Positions 1 to 12,590 of a stretch of DNA of 64,000 nucleotides are shown one piece after another. Within the stretch, counting starts at the first letter, position 1, and each line of letters starts with the position of its first letter. Where the stretch lies: assembly GCF_022539665.2 (NCBI RefSeq), contig NC_081337.1:6176679-6240678 (forward strand). Reading direction: 5' to 3'. The position numbers and the translations under genes are program-made. Below the pieces are notes generated by a model that saw only the letters and a program-made list of their open reading frames with translations, was not told where the DNA came from and searched no databases. The stretch is from Daphnia carinata. Taxonomy: Eukaryota > Arthropoda > Branchiopoda > Diplostraca > Daphniidae.

Positions 1-426
1 AGAAAGAACATTAAACCAAAAAAGCTCGATGCAAGAAAATGAGAACAATGTGCGCACACACACACTCCGTCAAGGACTACGTGCATCGTTTTGGTTATTT
101 TCTGAATTGCTTCGCTTTCGCTGCGCGATTTCTTTTTATGGTTTTTTATTTCTTTTTCCCCATTGCAAGCCCGTAAATCGTTATATAATCATAAATACTA
201 ATGATATTGACCGCGTTAAATTTGAAAGCAAAAAAAAAAAAAAAGCATCGGTAAGAAATCCGAGATTGGGGTGTGTATCGAAAGGGACACCGCCGTTACG
301 TTGGAATGTCGATATTATTAGAAGATATAAGGATACTAAAAAAACAACGAACTGATCAAATTCCTGATCTTGCGGAACAAGTCAGGGAAGAAATGAAAAA
401 ATACCAACTAAATCAAATGGTAATCA

Positions 427-454
427 TTTTTTGTTTTGTTTTGTTTTGTTTTTG
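427..454. repeat. (TTTTG)n simple repeat
   Basis: About five consecutive T4-6G units. Confidence 0.85.
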
Positions 455-1182
455 AAAGAGGAACAAAACGAGTCGAGAGAGATTTCGACTTTGACAGATG
501 AACGAAATGTATAACCGAGCCAACAGATGTTTCTATACACGTCGAGTACATAAAGTGTAGATAACAATACACGTAAATTGCTTTTAGAGAACTGATTTTA
601 AATTAGAAAAATTTCTCCTTTTGTTTCTCCTAACTCGTGAAAAGCGAAAATACGCCCTGAAAACAGCAGATTGCTTCGCATGCATTTGTTTTATCTGCTG
701 TCGTAGTTCAAAAGTAGTGAGAAAATCACAGCGAGATGACGACGAAACCAAACGGAAGAAGAGAGCGCAAAAAAAAAATACATATATATATATCTATAAA
801 CTTAAAAAGCGAAGGCGTTTCAATGGAGAAGAAAGAGACTGAGTTCGTAGTGGGATTATAAACAGACAAAAGCGTTCCCACCATCAAACCCCGTAAAGTA
901 TGTCATAAAAAACGTACCCACACATACACACAGACGGAAAACAAAAGGCTGGGTTTAAATAACTCTTCTCGACAGACTTCCCCGCTGTAGAATAACGTCA
1001 TGTTTTGTTTGCCTTCCGTTCATTTCGAATGGCCTCTGCCAAAACAAGCCATTTTTTAAAAGTATGTTTCCCCTTTAATTTGACTCCACTTTGATCGGGT
1101 GGATACGCCTCCAAGAGGAACATGCTCGATAATAAGCATAACATCGATTTGATTCATGAGAAAACAAGGAAAACAAAAATAT

Positions 1183-1198
1183 TATATATATATATATA
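1183..1198. repeat. (TA)8 microsatellite
   Basis: Eight uninterrupted TA units just before the GA array region. Confidence 0.85.
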
Positions 1199-1257
1199 AA
1201 GGACCATTTTTATTAGGTTGCGTGTGTGCTTTATTATATAGCCCACATTTTTTAAAT

Positions 1258-1260
<3 letters not shown>

Positions 1261-1339
<79 letters not shown>
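1261..1339. repeat. Perfect (GA)n microsatellite, 79 bases
   Basis: About 39 uninterrupted GA units, the longest microsatellite in the window. Open frames on both strands through it are repeat artefacts (Arg-Glu or Leu-Ser dipeptides). Confidence 0.97.
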
Positions 1340-1341
<2 letters not shown>

Positions 1342-1481
1342 TCGATGAATGTGACCCCAGAGTGACGTTTTGTCGTCGTCGCATCCGGAGTTCCTGCCCC
1401 TCTTTTGCTGCTTTTTTTTTTCCTCCCCTACTTGTGCCAAAGGTTTGTTGTTGGAAGTTTAATATACAAAAATAAGCACTC

Positions 1482-1508
1482 CACACACACACACACACAC
1501 ACACACAC
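1482..1508. repeat. (CA)13 microsatellite
   Basis: Uninterrupted CA units ending before CTCGAG. Confidence 0.95.
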
Positions 1509-2884
1509 TCGAGTGAAATATGATTCACGAGCAATCATTTTCTTTTGTGGTACCTTTTCATTTCGAGCGCTTCGTGAAAGCGAGAGACGCTTAATGTTAG
1601 AGACCCGCCCACTCACTCCTGCTTTATTAAAATGACGCATCCGTACGCAAAAGAACGACCCGCAGGATTGTTCCGGAGAGAAAAAAAAAAATGAAAAAAA
1701 AGGAAACAGTCGATAGGAATTGCGTGGGCTGTTTTCGTGGTCTGCTACTTAGTAAAGAAATCAGTGGTAGATGGACCATTGGAAAGAAAAGTTGGACAGC
1801 ATTATTGAGAGCGTAGCAAAGCGCATAGAACCAAAAATATTTGTGTTACCATTAACTGTTACGCTAGTGGCCTTTTCCTTGAAATTTTGTTTTTCTTTGG
1901 GTGTGGCGGTGCGCGGTTAAAAAAAAAAGCCGTCAGGGATAGCGAAATGAATTTCTACGAAACACGGTTGCCTTAAACACAAAAGAGTGCCAAAAAAAAA
2001 AAATAAATAAGAAAATAAGAAAAAAGTAATCACAAGAAATCGAATAAACGATCGGAAACCAGCGGGCAAAACCCACGCAGCCACAGTTCAAATCCGGCCG
2101 AGTTGCTCACGTACGTCCATCCGCTGATGGCGAGACAGAAAGAAGAAAAGAAAAAAGGGGATACGAATACATTGGAATTCGGAGCGTGAAGCAGAACTAG
2201 GCGACGAAAAACAAAAGAGGCAAAGAAAAGCCACCAGAAAAAGGAAAACAAAACAAAAATGACTAGCCAATGCGACCGAGTCCGTTCACGTTTTCGTTAT
2301 TTAGTAGTTCGATGTCACGGTGTTGCAGCCAATAGTACGCTTGGCCTGAGAAAAGAAAGAGAGCGGAATGTCACAATAAAAAAAAATAAAAAAAAAAAAA
2401 GAGTGACAAAAAAAAAAAAAGAAAAACGAAGAAGTTGTAATTATTAGAAGCAACTGTCAGGATGGCTTTGATGATCGATGGATGGATGAATGCGGCCCAT
2501 GGTGTCCGAGAATATCCAAGCATGCCGGAGGCTCTCGCTTTTTGTTCATTCTATTATCATCTATAGTCCGACGTTGTTGTGAGCGCTTGTTTTTTTTATG
2601 GCTTCTTACACTCGCTCGAGCATTGCGTGTTTTCAAGGCGACCGCCGACGGACTAGTTCCCGAATTGCGGCCGAAAGTAACATGGGCGCAAAACAAGAGT
2701 CGTCGTCGTCATCCTGTGTTATATGTGCGCGTCAACATGATCCCTCCGCCTTGCCGCCATGGACACAACAAGAGCAGAGCATAAAGGGGGCGAATGTGTG
2801 CCCCCGCCAATCCGATTAAGATGAGACTCTAAGATACGAGACATCAGCAAGAACGAGAGCTGCTGCCAGCCTCCCCGTCAAAGC

Positions 2885-2904
2885 TTTTTTTTTTTTTTTT
2901 TTTT
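2885..2904. repeat. T20 tract
   Basis: Twenty consecutive T. Confidence 0.95.
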
Positions 2905-3360
2905 GAAATACATTTTCTTTTTCTTTTCTTGTTCCTATTCTTCCATCTAGCTAGCCTTCTTCCTTCTTGATCGAATGGCTCGTTCCATCGTCTCATCTCC
3001 TCCGGCCTCGCGCACACTCTGATTCTCATCCGTTGATGAGGATTACAGTCTCGACCGCAACGCTTCGCAGCTCCGACTTTTTTTTTTCTCTACTCCGCAA
3101 AATGCGGGAAGAAAAAAATACAAACAAAACGACCGAAACAAAATTTAAAAAAAAAAGAAAAAAGAAAACGATTACTAGTACAACAAGAGCGATATTCATT
3201 TGCTCCATGTACCCCGCGCAATTCCGTTTTGCTTTTTCTTTACTCTCGGAATTGAGCCGAATAATATCTTTCTTTTTCTTGGTGTCTGTGTCGAATAGAT
3301 TGTGTCTCCAGAGCGTGAGAGCAGAGGGAGATGGACAGAAGGGCGCGACAATAGTAACGC

Positions 3361-3384
3361 ACACACACACACACACACACACAC
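3361..3384. repeat. (AC)12 microsatellite
   Basis: Twelve perfect AC units, 18 bases before a G11 run. Confidence 0.95.
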
Positions 3385-3402
3385 TGTATGTACGAAACGG
3401 GA

Positions 3403-3413
3403 GGGGGGGGGGG
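3403..3413 (+). repeat. G11 tract
   Basis: Eleven consecutive G, preceded by GGGA. Confidence 0.95.
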
Positions 3414-4050
3414 TGGAAGAAAAAGAAGAACTTTTCTGAAGATGAATGTCGCAGGGTATCACGTCGTCGTTGACGTCGACGACAGAGCGTGTAATTGAAT
3501 GTATCTACAGGCTGAGCGCCTTCCTCTTTCCCTCTCTCCTGTGCCGCCACCGCACACCCATCATCAGTAAAAATAAGCTTTTATAGGACGAGCATTCCCT
3601 CATGCCGACTGAAATGACATTGCCAATGCTGAGCACACATCAGCTACGACATCCATATAAACCATCAAACAAAAACAAAAAATGTGGAGATTGGCCTAGT
3701 TGTTACGCGTATAGTTATATACTTTTAGCACAATAGCGGACAAAGATGATGCCATTGCTCCACTCTATTTACGTTTGAAAAGAAAAAAAAAAAGAAGCTC
3801 TGCCTATACCATAACGTGAGTCGGTGACACAAATCGATGCTGGACAAAAATAAAAAGGGAGGGGTAAAAAAAACGTCTTGTTCCACTCACCCGAATAGTT
3901 GGTACGTAAGTTGTTGTATATTGGATCGAACTTGATGGAAGGTTAGAAGTCGAGTACGACGTAAAGTCGATGTTAAGTTTTGACAAATGCAAGTCGAATT
4001 TTGAAACTCGCCAAAAGTTTCGGTCCAGAGTTGAAGGTGTTGCAGGAGAC

Positions 4051-4062
4051 GGGGGGGGGGGG
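4051..4062 (+). repeat. G12 tract
   Basis: Twelve G followed by AGGGGAGGG, giving four or more G-runs in 21 bases, a G-quadruplex-capable sequence. Confidence 0.95.
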
Positions 4063-4604
4063 AGGGGAGGGAAACTCTGGAACGCTAAACTGTTTGCGAC
4101 AATGCGATAAGAGCTGCACAACTCAGTTTAAAAAGTTCAACACAAAAAAAAAAATTAATCCGCCTCGTTGGAGTGACGATATTAAACTGATGGACGAAAA
4201 TCAGGAAATGGAGGCAAGCAAGTGTAGGTGGAGGATTAAACACAAAACAAAAATGGAAGAGTTGGAGGCTGGAGAGAGTTTTTGCGAATAAAAAAAAAAA
4301 AAAGAATTCGGAGACAGAGCACTAGCGCACTAATTGTTTGTTGGCTGATGATGACAGTTGCCAATTAGGTGACGCTTTCACCAAAGAGTTGAAGTGGGGT
4401 AGACACAGCTCTCGAGTTGGAGAGCATCGGAAACGGGACAGTCAACAAGACAGGCTGCCACCATTCAGAAGAAAGACTAAGCCGTGAAACGCAAAACGGG
4501 CACAGTGTATTAACGAAACTGAAGGCCGATGAACTGGTGAATGGGCGATATCGTTGCGACGTACACACAGTAAACTACGCCGTAAACCCACACCAGGTCT
4601 CTCC

Positions 4605-4628
4605 CACACACGCACACACGCACACACG
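4605..4628. repeat. (CACACACG)3 compound repeat
   Basis: Three perfect 8-base units with regular CpG interruption of a CA array. Confidence 0.9.
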
Positions 4629-5184
4629 CACAGCCGGGTGGAGTCAGTTTTTTTCTTTTCGTTCCTGTCCAACGGTATTACCGTTCGTTAAAAAAGGAAA
4701 AGGAAAAAAAAAAATCCAGGAGAGGGACACAACAAATGAAAAGTATATAAACGGATGGCTCAGCACGGCCGTGTGTTTACACACTTGAGGAGGAAATCAC
4801 ACCGGACACTAGCACGCCAGCGGCAATTTGAGTTTCTTCTTGTTCGATTTCGTTTAATTGTTCACGCCGACCAAACGTAAAAGGAAGCAACGGCAGACGT
4901 GGAGAGAAACATAGAAAAAATAGGTCGACTCGGTTTCTTATTTTTATTTTTATTTTTTTCCCTCAACAAATAACGGAAGCGGTTGATGCACTCAGGTAAA
5001 CCGCGAACGAGAAGACTGGCAAGGGAATAATAGAAATGAAACTTGCTTTGCGCGCAATGCTTCGTAGATACACACAGAGTCAACTAAACAGACGCGCATA
5101 CGTCGGACGATTTCCGAAACGAGGAGAACAACATCAGCACAACTGGCAAGTCTCTGACCGAATGGGAAACGCGAGCGAGAGACG

Positions 5185-5201
5185 GAGAGAGAGAGAGAGA
5201 G
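5185..5201. repeat. Short GA microsatellite
   Basis: About eight GA units. Confidence 0.85.
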
Positions 5202-6324
5202 GCGAGCGTGTGTGTCTGTGTGTGAACGACGCCCCCGACGGCTATCGACTGGCTGGATCTTTCGCTGCAAGGGTCTCCAGGCTTTTTACGCACCACTACT
5301 GTTTGGCTGCGCCCGCCCCGACGCTATATACGGAAGCGGCTGGCGCGCGTGCGGCCAGCCACTCTACACATACACGCGAGACCCCCCTTTTTAGTTGGCC
5401 TCTTCTTTCTCCTTCCACCATCCCCCTCCGTCTCCCCATAGTATACGATAGGGCTATACGCACTCACCGAAACCTGTAAACAGACATCCGCTCGACGTGT
5501 GCACATTCGGCGGGTAAAAGTCTGCTCCATCGATAGCAATGGCGCTTGTGGCTCGTGAGATTGTTCTTTGTTGTTTTTTTTTTTTTGTTTTTTGCCAATG
5601 TCAGAACTTTTATTTTTTGTGCGAGCAATCTTCGCCTTTCCATCAATGCTTTCTTCCGCCTTTCTGATCCACCTGATGAACGGGGAATTCAAAGAGTTAG
5701 GACAGCGGGACAGCCGTTTGTACGAGCCATAAGAGAAAACAAGAGGTCGACTTGAGAAATGGCGATTCTCGTTCTTTTCCGCTATTCCTTTTTTGGACAA
5801 TTAGGGTCAGATTTCTCGTCCATAATCTGAAATCTTCAAGAAAAATAAAACAAAAAATGGGCTACCGAGCTGAGAAATTCGTTTGGTAAAAGAGAAAAGA
5901 CCCGGCGAGCGATTAATCTGGACATGTCTCTCGCAATCTACATTTGTTTCGTTTAGAATTAATTATGACCCCCTTTCTTTTTTTTTTTTTCTTTTCCTCA
6001 TTTAATACCGGTACATGCAATCGGCGAGAAATGCTGAGCTCACATACTCGAACTACTGCGTTCGCACTGATAATTGTCTCCGAGCCTCTTGCTGCCTGCT
6101 ACTTACACGCCGAGGAAATGGGGGCGACAAGAACGCAAGGCTCGGCCACTCACTAGGGAACCCAGAATTGTCTCGTTCAACACTCACACTCGGCAATGTC
6201 TATAGGCCGAAAGGCTTATCCTTATTCCACTCGCTACTCAACTCAAACGGGCAGTCGAAAACCGAGGAGTACCGCGGGAGAACGGGGGGGCTTGCCAACC
6301 ATGTCCAATTGGATCGCCGTTCAC

Positions 6325-6340
6325 TGTGTGTGTGTGTGTG
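6325..6340. repeat. (TG)8 microsatellite
   Basis: Eight perfect TG units. Confidence 0.85.
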
Positions 6341-6493
6341 CGTATCTGGCGATAGATCGGCCGTGTCTCGCGTCATTTTTTTTTTTTTTTGTTTTTTCTT
6401 TCTTTTTTAGCGCAACGATCTCAGAAATTGGCACGTATATAAGGCTATATTCGTGTAGTTTCGAATTTGGGAGATTGAAACACGTGGATTGAA

Positions 6494-6516
6494 TGTAGAC
6501 GGTACGGCCGTCTACA
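6494..6516. repeat. Inverted repeat, 9-base arms
   Basis: TGTAGACGG (6494-6502) and CCGTCTACA (6508-6516) are perfect reverse complements around a 5-base centre TACGG. It begins the symmetric cluster that extends to 6655. Confidence 0.7.
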
Positions 6517-6556
6517 CCAACTCATCGATGACGGGCTTGACGAAAATGGGTCCACC

Positions 6557-6655
6557 GACATTGCCGACCGGTTGCATTCAAAAGACGTTTGGGATCTATC
6601 AGATACAACGGCTGCTTTAGTTCCCTGTATCAGATAAAGGGATATCGGCAATGTC
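6557..6655. promoter_or_regulatory. Inverted repeat enclosing two palindromic GATA-type sites
   Basis: GACATTGCCGA (6557-6567) and its exact reverse complement TCGGCAATGTC (6645-6655) bracket the segment. Inside are two copies of TATCAGATA (6597-6605 and 6628-6636). Each holds a GATA core on both strands, and the copies start 31 bases apart, about three helical turns. The arrangement suits a GATA-factor module. A degraded small inverted-repeat element is the alternative. Confidence 0.3.
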
Positions 6656-6659
6656 TATT

Positions 6660-9600
6660 ATTAACCTACTAAACTATGTACGTACAGACAAAGCTGCTTA
6701 ATAGGCAGCTCTTTTTTTTTTAATCATTTCGTTTGTAGCATTTAGCTGCATTATGAATTGATTATAAACGAATAGGGCTGCTCTCCTTCGTCTACCAATG
6801 GCGTTCGTATTGACCCAAAAATTTGCCAGACTTGATAAACTTGATGGCTGGAAAGAAAAAAACAAACCTAATAGACAGCGAAGTGAGGGAGACCAAACCG
6901 ATCACGCGGCCGGCCGTCACGCTCGGCCGACCGCATCTGGTCCACTCCAGTCCGAGACGGCGGCTGTGGCCTGAAAACGGAGTAACAACATTGGAAAACG
7001 ACAGAGAACGAGAGAAAAACAGCTGTTCAAAGGCTTTTTCTCAACTTCTGTATAGCAATGTTTCCATCCCTTCCTTGTTTCCCTGTTGTACGGTCACGTG
7101 TAGCGACGGCATGAGAGTCGCACGACCACAAGGTCCACAAAAAATACAACACGCATCAGCCTTAATAGCAACAGCAGCTTCGCATTCATCACCGGGGCAC
7201 ACCCCGCCAACAACAAAAAAAAATGTATTTGCTGTTGCACTAAGAGGCCATCTGAAAGGGTGTGGAAAGGACAAAATGGGAATAAAAGGCCGGAAAAAGC
7301 GGAAGTTTAAGCAAAGGGGAACACGAGCTATGGGCCAATGGAGAGAGAGGGTGGTGTGCAGAAGACGAGGTGCGGCAGTTTATTAAAGTAAAAGGAGAAG
7401 GCGCTGCACATTTTTTTTTCTAAACTCCACAATGACCGTGTCATGAACACATGTAGGGCGCATAGAAAAGTGAAGTACGAAGCGTGTTAAGTGAAAAGCC
7501 ATATCACTTGCTATTAGTATTAAAGGGAGCCCTAGATGAGCATCGGCTCTATCAACGTGTAACACGGCACACCAGAGCTATGTAGTTTAATACACATTTT
7601 TGTCGTTTAAAAAACATAATAACGTCTCTTTTTCGATTCGCGGTCGAGTGTGTTTTGTTATGTGGTTTAGATAGGATCAAACGATGTGCTGGACTCTTTT
7701 ACAACAGACTGGCGTTTCGATAACGCACTAGACGATGCCACTAGTAAAGTTATTAATGAACGAGCCGAACATAAAAAGATAAGCACACACAAAAAAAAAC
7801 AGACGATTATGTGCGTAAATAGGTTAAAAGCTTATCGCCAACCTTGTTTTATTTGATCTATTTATTTATCGTTATTATTATTTTTTTTTATTATTTTAAC
7901 CACTTGAGAAACGAGTGGACCGCCCGGCTAGGACATGTGCACTAGGATGCGCTTGAAGGCTTAAAAAAAAGCTCAGGGCCAGACGCCACTTGGAATAAAC
8001 GGCCAGTACCGAAGGCACAAGAAAATACGCGGCTTGATAGAATAACAAGACATGAAGGCGGCAAAAAAAAAAAATGATAAAGAATTCTACAAAACATGGG
8101 GAGGAAATGGAAGATAGCGGTTGAAGTAGAATGTAGCGAAGCATTTGCAATTTCACAAGTGTCAACACATCTTGGCCAACTGCCTGAGGTCTACGCGATG
8201 GATGGCTATCTTCTTGTCCAAGTTTTTTGTTTGTCCATTCCTTTTTCGAGTACACTAACAGTTATTCCGTATAAAACGCTTTCTTGCACCAGTAAATATT
8301 TGGCCATCTCAGCAGCAGTCGTGTTTACGATATGTGTGTTTTGCTCGCGGTTAGGAAACATCTGACTGAACAGCAAACAAACGCAAATTGGTTCAAACGA
8401 TCCGGCACGACGGGAAACGATCGTGCACATCTCAGGGTCTGTACAACTGCACCTGCATTAAACATAAACACGATTTCTCATTAAAAAAAAAAAATGGGGA
8501 GGGGACGACTTATTGCCTTAATCCTCAGTCTCTTAACAGCTTTGCAAATGAAACTTTCGATTACATTAAAGAATAAGAACAAGTCTTTCGTCTTGCAGAA
8601 AGGCAAAGGTCTTGGGTGGAACTTGTTTGTGATGTTGGATCGATAACGATTTCATTAGACCAACAAGGAAAGTGAATTTGATTCGGAAAAAAAAACGAAG
8701 AAAAAACAAACAAAACAAGCAAAGAAATAACGATGAGAATGGCTTTGAAATCGGAAATATTTGATAAGGAATAAGAATTGGGAGACTACGACAAAAAAAA
8801 GCAACTGCCAGTTTTTTTTTCATGGCCAAAGCTCTCAACTCTAATCTGTCATTCCATTTTTCAATTTTGATGTTTCATTTATTTCATTTCCTCTGCCCCA
8901 TGACAAAAGTCATGTTAACGCGACAAACGGCAAGGCAGAAAAAGAAAGACATTTGCCTTTGAAACAGGAATGGTCGACCAACTGTCTGCCAGTTTGAAAA
9001 TTCAATGCTAGTCTTCCATTGCGACGCCAAGTAAAATCTCAAATCGTCTTGAGGGATCACAGACGAAAAAGGCAAAGTCGTGTTTGCCTCCATGTAGACC
9101 TTCTACTGCGTCCAATTCGAAGACGGAAATGTAAAAAGACCTGCTACCTTCGTCGTGGATGTCACCAGCTTAGACGGCCCCTATCCTGTGAGACGCAAAA
9201 TCTGAAATCCTCTTTGGCCGCCCGCGGTACTTCCACGCCCATTCTGCGCTGACTCGTTTACACGACTTGGCCGAAAGCTCGTCGCGTCCGCAACGTACGC
9301 ACGCCGATTGTACCGCGAAATAGTCAAGAAGAATGAAATAAGCGACCTGACAAAGGAAAAAGTGTGAAACGAATACATGCGAAGGATTGCGCAGTTCGAT
9401 TAGACTACCGAAAAAAGTATAAGATATTTTCAAAAGAGGCAGGCAACATGAGGGACTCGATTGCGTTGTCACAGGCAACCAATAAACGACGGATACACTG
9501 TATAATGTGACCAGCTGCTTCAGTCGTTTAAAAGAAACGCCGGTCCCCCAAAAAGCGTTGCGTATAGCGAAGACGTGTAACATGAAAGTTTTTGTCCAGC

Positions 9601-12100
9601 AAAAAGGAAATGATATATTTTTTTTTTAATCACAAAGTTTTGAAATATGAAAAGAGTCGAAAATCTAGTGAAAAAAGAAATATGTACCGATCAATACTTT
9701 GCGTCTATTTGCCAGGGCGACTTATGCCAGGCAAAAAAAAAAAAAAAAAGTGGGAATATCAATGAATGGGGAAGGCGGCAGGAAGACGAATGGTTATAGA
9801 AAACAGTGTGTGAACTCCATACATAAGCCTCCCACGTGTGTGATTTGTACATATGAAATAGACGTCTGTCCTATAGTACTACCACGACCATCCAGTTCTT
9901 TGATGCCACTGGCCCGAAAAGGCGGGCTGCGAGCCCGACAAACTTTCTTTCAATTTGTGGGAGATGAGATTTGCCAATTTTTCTCGTTTTCTCCTCCCGT
10001 ATTTTTTTTTTCTTTCTTATTTTTCTTTGATTGTAAGCTTGGAACGAGAAGACGAGGGCTCGTAAGGAAAAACACAAGAGGCATGCACAGGGAATGTGGG
10101 CAGCAGAAGCAATTTGGAAGAATATGAATCTATAAGAATAGCAGCTCGGGGAGCATAAAAAAACAGGCAACGAACGAAACGGATGATAGCGAGCTCGGCT
10201 GAATGGATGGCGGAGTTGATTGCACTCCGATAAATACGAATGCAACAAAAACAAAAGATAAAAACAAAAGGCGAAAAAGAGAAACAAAACAAACACGTAG
10301 TACAAAGGCTAACCCTAGATAGAACCAAAATGATGAAAACGAGGCCGGACGATACAGAAGCGCACACACAGAAAGAGAAAGGAAACGCCGTTTGCCATAT
10401 AAATGTACGCATAGAAATATACTGCCAAAAGAGTGGTATAATTCGTATCAGCTACGCACATAACCGGAAGCCGGCCATCCTCCTTTGATCTATGTAGCGA
10501 CATGGCACCAAGCCGAGATCATGTTGTGCGCTGTATGTGCAATCGACTATTACACGTTACACCATATAGCATTCCTATACGCGTTTTGTAAGACAACACA
10601 GAAAGGGAAAAAAAAAAACGCAAACAATTGTGTTGCACGTTTTCGTTTCAGTTGGAACACACACAAAAAAGAAACGATTCGATATATAGTAATACACATT
10701 TTTTTTTTAAACATTCTTTTCGTTTTTGCGTGTGTGTAAAGATATCGTTTCGTTTTTTTTTTTTTTTTTTACATCAGTACATGGTATGTCACTTGGATTT
10801 TGCCTTTGAAATTTACTGTTTTTAGTTGAGTCAGTTGAGTTCTTTGCAACACAAACGGTTCCCGGCCGTCTTTTTTTTTTTGTTCACTTCGCCTCTTTCG
10901 TTCCAACAGGCCCGCCGGGGTATTGTTGAATTATGCATGTGCGGATAGCATTACAATTATTGAATCGCAATGGTATGTACAGACTCCCTATTTATTGTAG
11001 ATGTACGTTAAATAATAATCTTTCCTTTTTTTTTTGTAAATATGAAAACGCCGGCAGCATATGCAGTAAGCCTACGTGTTAGCAGTAGAAGAATGGATGC
11101 ACGATCTTTGGGCGATAACAAGGTTCTCTACAACTACATCCATCAAAAGTAACTTGTTTCTACTACCCTTAAAGACTGGCGACATGTGATGAAATAAATC
11201 CCGGCTTTTAAAAGCATGTCCTAGTTGAGCTTTTGCCACAATAAAAGAGAAAACAAAAAAATCTGAAAGAATGCTTTTCTTTTTTCAAGATATTTTTCAG
11301 TTTTTGTTTTGTTTGGTCCTTTAAGAGAACAAAATCAATATGGAAAGATATAAAACGAAGAATTACGAGCTGCTGTTGGGCTTGGAGTCTGAACGAATGA
11401 CAAGCAGACGGTTTGCAATCAAAAGCCATTCTACCACTCGCGCCTGTTTATCCTGCATCTTTTTTCCGACTGGCAAAAAACTAAGAACAAAACTAAAACA
11501 AAAGAACAAAAAAAAAAAAAAAAAAAAAACGTAGTTCTTTTTTCATTTCTTAGCAAATGTTTGCCTCTAGTACTTGCGTGATCGATAAAACTCTTCGTCT
11601 CTTTTTTTTTTATGGTTGTAAACTTAGACGAAAATCCTTTCGCTTCAACCAGAGTTTCTGGTCTCTGCCAGATTTTTTTATGCTTTCTCCCCTAGAGCAC
11701 AGAGAAGCAAATAAATAAACCAGCGACAACGGCAAACGTACTCTTCTTATTAGCGTATTATTTTTTCCTTTTTGGATCGCGTCTTTTGGATCATCGATTG
11801 ATTCGGAAAGGACGCAAAAATAAATAATAAATTACGTGACCACACGGATAACTTGATTTTGTTAGCCAAAACTCGGTAAACTCGAATAGACGGGAATAGA
11901 ACAATTTTGCCCATAGGACGAGCGGAAGAAAAAATTCCCTCTACGGGGTCACTATGGACTTCGGACTGGTATAAGTTAAACATCCGGAGGCAGCAGAGAG
12001 TCGCATCTTATTGACTATTTACGCTCGTAAGTGGATAAGAATTGCTCGGCTAAACTTTTAGAGTAGCGATGGCGAAGAACTATCGGACAACAACTAGCAA
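6660..12100. other. Intergenic DNA, no gene recognised
   Basis: Apart from the GC patch at 6895-6975 and A/T runs, I see nothing with a recognisable function. The 187-codon frame at 6823-7386 has no domain, no splice partners and ordinary composition. Confidence 0.6.
6895..6975. other. GC-rich patch in the intergenic DNA
   Basis: CpG-rich stretch with the 10-base palindrome CGGCCGGCCG at 6907-6916 and repeated CGGCCG words. It lies in a 187-codon frame (6823-7386) with no recognisable domain. Confidence 0.3.
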
Positions 12101-12171
12101 CATGTACACTCGAAATGCGTGTCCTACATGTATGATAACGGTTGCAACATATTTCAATTTTTTTTCTCAAG

Positions 12172-12455
12172 TGGCTATTATGTTGTGCACACAGATGACT
12201 GCGTGAGATCCGAAGTGAAGCCCATCGTACCTGCTTCGACGAGGCTCTTCGAGACGGACGACCCATATCGGAAAAAGGGAAGGAAAAAAAAAGAGGATAA
12301 AAATTGGGTTCCATCGGTAAGTCAAAATACAATTAGTGTCGGATGAAATGAAGAGAGCTCAGCGAGGCGTGTACAGTTACCCGGCTTTCCCTATATTGAC
12401 TAAGGTTCTCTTCTTTTAGGGCGCAAGTTATATGCCTTTGCTATCGCACAAATAA
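12172..12455 (+). other. Exon-like pair with consensus splice sites
   Basis: A pyrimidine tract ending in CTCAAG at 12171 could open an exon of 145 bases (12172-12316) that stays open in one frame and ends ATCG before a consensus GTAAGT donor (12317-12322). A strong acceptor (TTCTCTTCTTTTAG, ending at 12419) follows after 103 bases, a size typical of small arthropod introns. The frame continues for 11 codons to TAA at 12453-12455. The encoded segment is Lys-rich near its end and unrecognised. Confidence 0.12.
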
Positions 12456-12580
12456 TTGAACGAGAATCGATTGGAATGAGGTTGGCCTGTCATCTTTGAT
12501 GAATGTGGTGTGCGTGCATAACCACTCTGTCATTGGAAATCCTCCTTTAAATAATGGAAGGCATTCTGGAAATGCGGTTG

Positions 12581-12590
12581 CCCCCCCCCC
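12581..12590 (-). repeat. C10 tract (G10 on minus strand)
   Basis: Ten C, one T, then five C. Confidence 0.95.

Larger units (their letters stand above)
1..6480. other. Intergenic DNA, repeat-rich
   Basis: No gene recognised. It contains the GA, CA, AC, TG and TA microsatellites, a T20 run and two G runs listed separately. Open frames are short, low in complexity or repeat-derived. A GC-richer patch at about 5295-5365 with a TATATACGG word resembles a core promoter only loosely. Confidence 0.6.

Noticed and set aside
1154-1534. 126-codon minus-strand frame with a Leu-Ser dipeptide array
   Set aside because: Direct translation of the GA microsatellite; the plus-strand Arg-Glu frame is the same artefact.
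2084-2105. tRNA B-box-like GTTCAAATCC
   Set aside because: The flanking bases do not form a T-arm stem and no A-box or acceptor stem is present.
3026-3550. 174-codon minus-strand frame
   Set aside because: Contains Cys-Val repeats from the AC microsatellite and Phe runs from A tracts.
4744-4762. TATATAAA followed by an initiator-like TCAG
   Set aside because: The spacing is about 16 bases, too short for a TATA/initiator pair.
5036-5479. 147-codon plus-strand frame over a GC-richer patch
   Set aside because: No domain; composition follows the local GA and GC repeats.
6823-7386. 187-codon open frame on the plus strand
   Set aside because: No recognisable family or domain, Arg/Lys-rich end, no splice or promoter support.
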